From Coriobacteriia bacterium (lineage in GTDB: Bacteria; Actinomycetota; Coriobacteriia; Anaerosomatales; Kmv31), in assembly GCA_014859305.1 (NCBI GenBank), contig JACUUM010000013.1:1-44593 (forward strand): a stretch of 44,593 bases of DNA. The letters are read 5' to 3'. The position numbers and the translations under genes were made by a program. The notes beneath the pieces are model-generated. The model was not told where the DNA came from, made no database searches, and saw nothing but the letters and a program-made list of their open reading frames with translations. Positions 39,058 to 44,593 of this stretch are shown one piece after another. Every line of letters begins with the position of its first letter. Positions within the stretch are counted from its first letter, which is position 1.

Positions 39058-39950
39058 CTACCCCGGCCCCGGCCCGCTCGGCGTCCGCCCCGCCACGACC
39101 CTGTCGCGCCCGGCGAGATCGCAGACCGTCCCGACACCTTCATACCATGCCCGCATCTCGCGGTCAGCATCCGCGGCCCGCGTTTCGTCGAGCTCTATCG
39201 CGAGCGTCCCGCCGGGCCGCAGCCAGCGCGCGGCAGCGGCCATGACGCGCCGGGCGACATCCAGCCCGTCGGCCCCGCCGTCCAGCGCGAGCGAGGGCTC
39301 GAAGCCGGCCACCTCCTCGGGCAGGCCGGGCATGTCACCGGTCGGGATGTAGGGCGGGTTGGCGGCCACGAGGTCGATGCGTCCGAGGAGCTCCTCGGGC
39401 AGCGGCTCGAACAGATCGCCGAGGAGGACCGAGACGCGCTCCTCGAGTCGCGAGCGCCGCGCGTTCTCGCGGGCCAGGTGGACCGCGGAGGGATCCAGGT
39501 CGGTGGCGTACACCCGCGCCTCGGGCCGCTCGTGGGCGACGGAGAGCGCGACGGCTCCCGCGCCGGTGCACAGATCGACGACCGTGGAGGCCCGCCCGGC
39601 GGCCGCGGCGTCCAGCGCCTCGAGCGCCACGTCGACCAGCACCTCGGTCTCCGGCCGAGGGATGAACACGCCCCGCTCGGCTCTCAGCACGAGGTGCCGG
39701 AACGCCACCTCACCTGTGACGTACTGGAGCGGCTCGCCCGCGGCCCGCCTCTGGACGGATCCGCGAAGCGCCGCGCGCTCCTCGGCGGTGAGCGGGCGGT
39801 CGTGGTGCGCGTAGAGCTCCACGCGGGAGAGGCCGGTGGCCGCCGAGAGCAGCCACTCGGCGGAGAGCCGCGGCGACTCGACGCTCTTGCGAGCGAAGTG
39901 CTCCGTCGTCCAGCCGAGCGCGTCCCGGATCGTCCAGACGCGCTCGCCCA

Positions 39951-39951
<1 letters not shown>
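39058..39951 (-). CDS. prmC: Release-factor glutamine N5-methyltransferase
   Basis: A 297-residue SAM-dependent enzyme that methylates the Gln of the GGQ motif in release factors. The helical N-terminal domain has RLSAEWLLSAATGLSRVELY; then GEPLQYVTGEVAFRH, VVDLCTGAGAVALSVA (SAM site) and the signature NPPY at 198-201. Its start overlaps the prfA stop as TGATG, directly coupling it to its substrate gene. Confidence 0.95.
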
Positions 39952-41015
<1,064 letters not shown>

Positions 41016-41048
41016 ACCTTACCGAACTCTTCCTATTCACCGAACGCC

Positions 41049-41067
41049 GCTCTCGGGTGCCGAGAGC
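41049..41067. other. Perfect 8-base-pair hairpin in the prfA leader
   Basis: GCTCTCGG and CCGAGAGC flank a GTG loop. It lies 34 bases before the prfA start and has no T tract on either strand, so it is not a classic terminator. A second stem (GCCCCG/CGGGGC) overlaps it on the far side. Confidence 0.5.
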
Positions 41068-41143
41068 CCCGTTCCCGGGGCCTTCGCGCGGGTTCGATCC
41101 GGGGCCCGAAGGCGGGGTGCGGCGCGGCGTTCTCGGACCTGTG

Positions 41144-41152
41144 AGTCTATCA
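41144..41152 (-). promoter_or_regulatory. Candidate extended -10 for prfA
   Basis: The minus strand reads TGATAGACT, an extended -10, about 130 bases before the prfA ATG and downstream of the DUF1385 stop. No -35 is clear. The rest of the 279-base gap (41016-41294) shows no gene. Confidence 0.3.
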
Positions 41153-41294
41153 CGACGTCGCCCCCGGGACGTAGGTTCCCACAGCAAGCGAGGTGCCGTG
41201 GAAAGGCCTGCCAGCGGCACCGCGAAGGGCTGCCGGACACGGCCCACGAGCACGGCGGGGACCGCAGGGGACACTCCGCAGCCGCCCGGCGCGA

Positions 41295-42350
41295 TCAGGT
41301 CGGTGGCGGCTCGTCCGCGAGGACCGTCGACGGAGCGTCTCCGGCGGCCTCTGCGGTACCCTCCCCGGGTGGCAGCAGCCCCTCACGCAGCGCGACCGCC
41401 TCCATCGCCACCACCGCGACCTCCACCATCGAGTCGTCCGGCTCGCGAGTCGTCATCCGCTGCAGCTGCAGGCCGGGCCAGAGCAGCACGCGCACGAAGG
41501 GGTCGTCGGGCCGCTTGCCCGCCCAGCGCACGACCTCGTAGGCCAGCCCGGCCACCAGCGGCAGCAGCGCGATGCGGATGAGGATGTTCAGCCCGAGGGA
41601 GCCGAGGCGGTGCGTGACGCCCAGCGCCTCCAGGATCGTCCTCACCGGCACGAGCGAGAAGACCACCAGCGCCACGACCATCACCATCAGCAGGAACGAC
41701 GTCCCGCAGCGTACGTGCTTCGTGGTGTGTCCCTGGATGACGCCGGGGCTCAGCGGCAGGCCGCGCTCGAACGTGTGGATCGTCTTGTGCTCGGCACCGT
41801 GGTATGCGAAGACGCGCTGGATGTCGGGCACGCGGCTCACAGCCCAGATGTAGGCGAAGAACGCCGCCACGCGCAGCGCTCCGTCGACCACGTTCCAGGC
41901 GAGTGGCCTCTCGATCGCGGGCCCGACGAGGACGTTCGTCAGCACCGCGGGGATCACGATGAACAGCAGGACCGCCAGCGCCAGCCCGAGCACCATCGAG
42001 ATGCCGACCTCACGGCTGGAGAGCTGCTCCTCCTCGGTCTCGCCGGCCTGCTCGGCGGAGACCTGGAACGCCTTCATGGCGAGCACGAGCGTCTCGTAGA
42101 AGCCCCACACGCCGCGGATGACGGGCTTGCCGAGCCAGGGCTTGTCCTCGGCGGCGAGGCGCAGGTCGTGCGCCTCCACGTGCACCGAACCGTCGCCCTT
42201 GCGCACGGCGACGGCCCAGTTGCGCCTTCCGCGCATCATCACGCCCTCGATGACGGCCTGGCCGCCGATGTGGGTGTGGACTATGGGACCCCCGTTCGCC
42301 GAGGAGGGGGCGGGCGCGGGACCGCCCCGGCTCGTGTCCGCGTCAGTCAC
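41295..42350 (-). CDS. DUF1385 (YqhQ-like) membrane protein
   Basis: A 351-residue protein of the DUF1385 family, often found next to prfA in Gram-positive bacteria. THIGGQAVIEGVMMRGRRNW and KPVIRGVWGFYETLVLAMKA start the domain; then about four hydrophobic helices, the YHGAEHKTIHTFERG block with its His cluster and HVRCGTSFLLMVM. The conserved His/Glu residues suggest a metal site but the function is unknown. The GTG at 42350 overlaps the thyX stop by 8 bases, so the two are translationally coupled. Confidence 0.88.
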   Translation of the reverse strand: MTDADTSRGGPAPAPSSANGGPIVHTHIGGQAVIEGVMMRGRRNWAVAVRKGDGSVHVEAHDLRLAAEDKPWLGKPVIRGVWGFYETLVLAMKAFQVSAEQAGETEEEQLSSREVGISMVLGLALAVLLFIVIPAVLTNVLVGPAIERPLAWNVVDGALRVAAFFAYIWAVSRVPDIQRVFAYHGAEHKTIHTFERGLPLSPGVIQGHTTKHVRCGTSFLLMVMVVALVVFSLVPVRTILEALGVTHRLGSLGLNILIRIALLPLVAGLAYEVVRWAGKRPDDPFVRVLLWPGLQLQRMTTREPDDSMVEVAVVAMEAVALREGLLPPGEGTAEAAGDAPSTVLADEPPPT

Positions 42351-43026
42351 GTCTCGGTGCCCTCTCGTAGGGTTCGCCGCAGGTCATCTTCCCCTCGGGG
42401 CACGGCCCGCGGCGACAGGCCGCGCCCGCGTCGGCGAAGACGTACGGCGCCGTGGGCTCGGCGAGCTCGAGCATGCGCAGCGCCAGCGCACGGATCTCCC
42501 ACTGGGAGCGCTTGCAGCAGCGCAGCTCGAAGAAGTGCAGCAGCTCGCGTACGTTCATCGTGACCACGATCTTGGTCTCCGTTGCGTTGGGCAGGAGGTA
42601 GCGCGCGTCCTCCGCCGCCACCCCGCCCTCGAGGAGCTCGCGGTATGCCCGGAACGCCGCCCGGGTGGCCTGCTCGAAGCGCTCGGCGGCCTCCGGATCC
42701 GCTTCGACCGCCGGCGGCATGATGAAGCAGGGTTCCTCGGCGAAGCTCACGTAACGCTGCGACTGTTGGTTGTAGCTCGCGAGCCGGTGCCGTACGAGCT
42801 GGTGCGTGAGCGCGCGGGAGACGCCGTCGATCGCGAACGTGTGGCTCGCGTGCTCGAGAGCGGAGAGGTGGCCCGAGGTCATGATGACACGCAGGACCTT
42901 GCGCACCTGCTCGCCGGTCAAGCCCTCCATGAGCTCGGCCGCGCCCACGGGCGCGTAGCACAGTCGGGCGGCCACCGCGACTGTGCGCTCCGGGTCGGGC
43001 GTGTGCTGGAGAAGGCGTACGTCCAT
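42343..43026 (-). CDS. thyX: FAD-dependent thymidylate synthase
   Basis: A 227-residue ThyX that methylates dUMP to dTMP using methylene-tetrahydrofolate, FAD and NADPH. The signature RHR-x7-S is complete (Arg79 to Ser89, RHRLASYNQQS), followed by QRYVSF; GHLSALEHASHTFAI and VTMNVRELLHFFELRCCKRS with QWEIR are standard. The ATG at 43026 follows GAGGGA; codons before it run into the gap. The C-terminus carries an added Cys-rich tail (CRRGPCPEGKMTCGEPY), which may bind a metal. dCMP deaminase and GlyA in the same window supply its substrates. Confidence 0.95.
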   Translation of the reverse strand: MDVRLLQHTPDPERTVAVAARLCYAPVGAAELMEGLTGEQVRKVLRVIMTSGHLSALEHASHTFAIDGVSRALTHQLVRHRLASYNQQSQRYVSFAEEPCFIMPPAVEADPEAAERFEQATRAAFRAYRELLEGGVAAEDARYLLPNATETKIVVTMNVRELLHFFELRCCKRSQWEIRALALRMLELAEPTAPYVFADAGAACRRGPCPEGKMTCGEPYERAPRRD

Positions 43027-43086
43027 GCGATCCCTCACGAGGCGGTCGTGCGCCCGCCGGGGGCGCGAACAGGCGGTTCGACGAGA

Positions 43087-43110
43087 AGAGGCGCCCCGGG
43101 GAGCGCCTCT
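43087..43110 (-). terminator. Hairpin between rpmE and thyX
   Basis: An 8-base-pair stem (AGAGGCGC/GCGCCTCT) with an eight-base loop, followed on the minus strand by TCTCGT. It is a plausible terminator or attenuator for rpmE transcripts, though the T tract is short. Confidence 0.4.
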
Positions 43111-43111
43111 C

Positions 43112-43120
43112 ATCATACCA
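43112..43120 (-). promoter_or_regulatory. Extended -10 promoter for thyX
   Basis: On the minus strand TGGTATGAT is a near-perfect extended -10, between the rpmE stop and the hairpin. Transcription would start about 43105, inside the hairpin, and so escape it. No good -35 is seen. Confidence 0.4.
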
Positions 43121-43139
43121 GTGAGCCGAGGACCGCCCG

Positions 43140-43679
43140 CTACTCGGACGTCTCCTGCGGCGCCTCGTCGGGCGCCGGCTCCTCGGTGGCCGACTCGGTC
43201 TCCTCGCCCGCGCTCTCGGCAGCGGGCGCGGTCTCCTCGGCGGCTTCGGCCGGCTCTTCGGCGACGGCGGCTTCCGGCGCCGCCGCCTCAGGCGCCGCCT
43301 CCTCGGCCGCAGCGGCCACCTCGCCCGCCTCGCGCGCGGCCCTCGCCTCGGCGCGGCTGCGGCGCTCCGACTTGGCACCCTCTTTCGCCTCGCGCTCCTC
43401 GCGAGCCTTCAGCGCGGCCTCCTCGGCGGCCTTGCGGCGCTCTTCGGCGGCGGCTGCCTCGCGCTCGCGCACCTGCGTGGCGGCGTCGCCGAACTTGTCG
43501 GCGAAGCGCTGGACGCGCCCGCCGGTGTCGACGAACTTCTGCTTCCCGGTGTAGAAGGGGTGGCACGCCGAGCACAGCTCCACGTGCAGATCCGGCTTCG
43601 TCGAGCGCGTCTGGAAGGTGGCGCCGCAGGAGCACGTCACCTTGCACTCGACGTAGTCGGGATGGATGTCCTGACGCAT
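43140..43679 (-). CDS. rpmE: Ribosomal protein L31 with long Ala/Glu-rich C-terminal extension
   Basis: Residues 1-70 are a normal bacterial L31 of the zinc-binding type: [20 protein letters not shown] with Cys16, Cys18, Cys36 and Cys39, then [20 protein letters not shown]. The usual protein ends near residue 70. Here it continues in the same frame to 179: a charged, probably coiled-coil stretch (about 70-115) and then an acidic Ala/Glu/Pro tail without predicted fold. The ATG has GGAGGTGA upstream. A TTGTCG-N17-TACCAT promoter lies ahead. The role of the tail is unknown; a downstream frame fusion is unlikely as the GC-rich codon use is continuous. Confidence 0.92.
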   Translation of the reverse strand: MRQDIHPDYVECKVTCSCGATFQTRSTKPDLHVELCSACHPFYTGKQKFVDTGGRVQRFADKFGDAATQVREREAAAAEERRKAAEEAALKAREEREAKEGAKSERRSRAEARAAREAGEVAAAAEEAAPEAAAPEAAVAEEPAEAAEETAPAAESAGEETESATEEPAPDEAPQETSE

Positions 43680-43747
43680 CGTGGGTCACCTCCGGTACGA
43701 ACGGCGGGGCCCGGTTTCCGAGCGGGCGCCCAAAGACGAGCCGGGTG

Positions 43748-43776
43748 ATGGTATCACGGGTCGGACAGCGCGACAA
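43748..43776 (-). promoter_or_regulatory. Promoter of rpmE
   Basis: On the minus strand TTGTCG (43776-43771), 17 bases and TACCAT (43753-43748), the latter preceded by TGA as an extended -10. The expected start is near 43741, about 60 bases before the ATG. Confidence 0.55.
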
Positions 43777-43865
43777 ACATCCGTGGGCCAGTGTCGGCCG
43801 AGGACGGCTGGAGTGCTCGTGGTGCCGGATCGCGAGCCGCCCGTCACCCCGCGGCACTGACAGCC

Positions 43866-43995
43866 GCGTGCGGGCTGTCGACGTTCGACGCCGCCTACGC
43901 GGCGCTGGCCGCCTCGCTCGACTGCCCGCTTCGCCACGGCCGACCGGAAGCTGGCAACGGCTCTGGGCCGCAGGCTCGGCGTCGGGGTGCTGTAG
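43866..43995 (+). pseudogene. C-terminal remnant of a PIN-domain (VapC-like) toxin
   Basis: From about 43869 one frame reads CGLSTFDAAYAALAASLDCP, the GLSxYDAxYxALA segment of PIN toxins. A single-base shift at 43929 moves to the next frame, which continues FATADRKLATALGRRLGVGV and Leu, then TAG at 43993-43995, the matching TADRKL end with its acidic residue. The N-terminal half of a PIN domain is not found upstream. This is a decayed gene fragment lying convergent with the RelE-like toxin. The remaining part of the 327-base gap (43680-44006) holds the rpmE promoter and leader and nothing else I can recognise. Confidence 0.6.
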
Positions 43996-44006
43996 CGGCC
44001 GAGCGT

Positions 44007-44276
44007 TCACCCCGGCCGGTACGCGTGAGCCCTGTGCTCGACTCGCACCACGACTACGGCGGATCTCTCCTCAACGACTTCGTAGACGATCCGGTACGCA
44101 CCTCGGCGCGCTGCCAGGAACCCGAGGAGTTCTGCCCGCAGCGGCTTGCCGACACGAAAGGGCTCCTCGACAAGCGGACCGGTCATGAACTCGACCATCG
44201 CGGCCGCTAGACGTTCGGGGAGCCGTTCGAGCCGCCGCTCCGCCGAGGCCGCCACTTCGAGCTCGTATCCCCCCAA
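44007..44276 (-). CDS. RelE/ParE-family toxin
   Basis: An 89-residue protein with the RelE layout: a helical start (ERRLERLPERLAAAMVEFM), then GKPLRAELLGFLAARRGAYR and IVYEVVEERSAVVVVRVEHR ending in HAYR, the typical strand-rich C-terminus with its basic residues. RelE toxins usually cut mRNA in the ribosome; ParE relatives act on gyrase, and sequence alone does not decide. The only start near the family N-terminus is the TTG at 44276, six bases after the antitoxin stop. It follows its antitoxin gene, the common order for Phd/YefM-RelE pairs. Confidence 0.85.
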   Translation of the reverse strand: MGGYELEVAASAERRLERLPERLAAAMVEFMTGPLVEEPFRVGKPLRAELLGFLAARRGAYRIVYEVVEERSAVVVVRVEHRAHAYRPG

Positions 44277-44282
44277 CGGAGC

Positions 44283-44558
44283 CTACCTGCCCTTGATGTA
44301 CTTCCGGCGCAGCTCGTCGGCACCCACGTACTCGCCCCGGGCGATCTCCGCCTCTGCCGCGCGGATCTCGTCCAACGCGCCCGGCGTGGACAGGATGTCC
44401 AGGGTCTCCTCGAGGCTCTCGAGCTCGTCGGCGCTCAGCAAGACAGCTTCCGGCTTGCCGCGACGCGTGATGTACACGCGTTCGTGCTCGCGCGCGACGA
44501 GATCCACAACCTCGGAGAGGTGTGCCTTGGTGTCCGCAAGTGATCGCATCTCGCTCAT
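44283..44558 (-). CDS. Phd/YefM-family antitoxin
   Basis: A 91-residue antitoxin. SLADTKAHLSEVVDLVAREH and VYITRRGKPEAVLLSADELE are the DNA-binding Phd/YefM half; the C-terminal half is charged and should fold on the toxin. The ATG at 44558 is preferred; a GTG at 44576 would extend it by six residues, but a TAGAAT -10 lies between the two, so that codon would be outside the transcript. The mRNA may be leaderless. Such antitoxins repress their own operon. Confidence 0.88.
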   Translation of the reverse strand: MSEMRSLADTKAHLSEVVDLVAREHERVYITRRGKPEAVLLSADELESLEETLDILSTPGALDEIRAAEAEIARGEYVGADELRRKYIKGR

Positions 44559-44565
44559 GACCAGT

Positions 44566-44593
44566 ATTCTAGTCACTTCTCAGAGGAACGCAA
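44566..44593 (-). promoter_or_regulatory. Promoter of the toxin-antitoxin pair
   Basis: On the minus strand TTGCGT (44593-44588), 16 bases and TAGAAT (44571-44566). The ATG begins 8 bases after the -10, so transcription may start at or next to the start codon. Confidence 0.4.

Noticed and set aside
41089-41110. GGTTCGATCC resembling the T-loop of a tRNA
   Set aside because: The flanking bases do not pair as a T stem, and no acceptor, D or anticodon arms can be built around it.

Overview
This is a very GC-rich, densely packed bacterial chromosome segment, almost all of it coding. Many genes start with GTG or TTG behind clear Shine-Dalgarno sites, and many overlap by 4-8 bases. The order rpmE - thyX - DUF1385 - prfA - prmC - tsaC - rpiB - glyA - comEB - wecA - atpIBEFHAGDC - murA - fabZ, together with several CWB2 (cell wall binding repeat 2) surface proteins, suggests an actinobacterium of the Coriobacteriia type. 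That placement is an inference from gene order and protein style; no rRNA or tRNA lies in the window.

Layout. 1-1043: start of ahcY and a purine nucleoside phosphorylase. 1077-5620: two tandem secreted proteins, each a SpoIID domain followed by three CWB2 repeats. 5650-19625: an exopolysaccharide or secondary cell-wall polymer region with five GT-B glycosyltransferases, a Wzz-like protein, a Wzy/ligase-like protein, a Wzx flippase, UDP-glucose dehydrogenase, and a secreted BNR_4-CWB2 protein. Two plus-strand islands (11645-12799 and about 15421-19625) interrupt the minus-strand trend. 19632-25616: an LCP (LytR-CpsA-Psr) polymer ligase and a complete wbpA-wbpB-wbpD-wbpE set for UDP-GlcNAc(3NAc)A. 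25700-27408: fabZ and murA. 27581-34496: the F1Fo ATP synthase operon. 34783-43679: wecA, dCMP deaminase, glyA, rpiB, tsaC, prmC, prfA, a DUF1385 membrane protein, thyX and an unusually long L31. 43857-44593: a decayed PIN-toxin fragment and a Phd/RelE toxin-antitoxin pair.

How it fits together. WecA can prime undecaprenyl phosphate. The glycosyltransferases, UDP-glucuronate (Ugd) and UDP-diacetamido-uronate (WbpABDE) can build an acidic repeat unit. Wzx, Wzy and Wzz can flip, polymerise and size it, and the LCP protein can join it to peptidoglycan. Three neighbouring secreted proteins carry CWB2 modules, which in Clostridioides difficile hold proteins on the wall by binding the anionic polymer PSII. 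The main hypothesis is that this window holds an actinobacterial counterpart: a wall polymer and its own CWB2-anchored, probably wall- or polymer-remodelling proteins. The housekeeping part contributes dTMP synthesis (dCMP deaminase, SHMT, ThyX), translation termination (RF1 and its methylase) and energy (proton-type ATP synthase).

Promoters, hairpins and starts were read by eye and are less certain than the coding calls.
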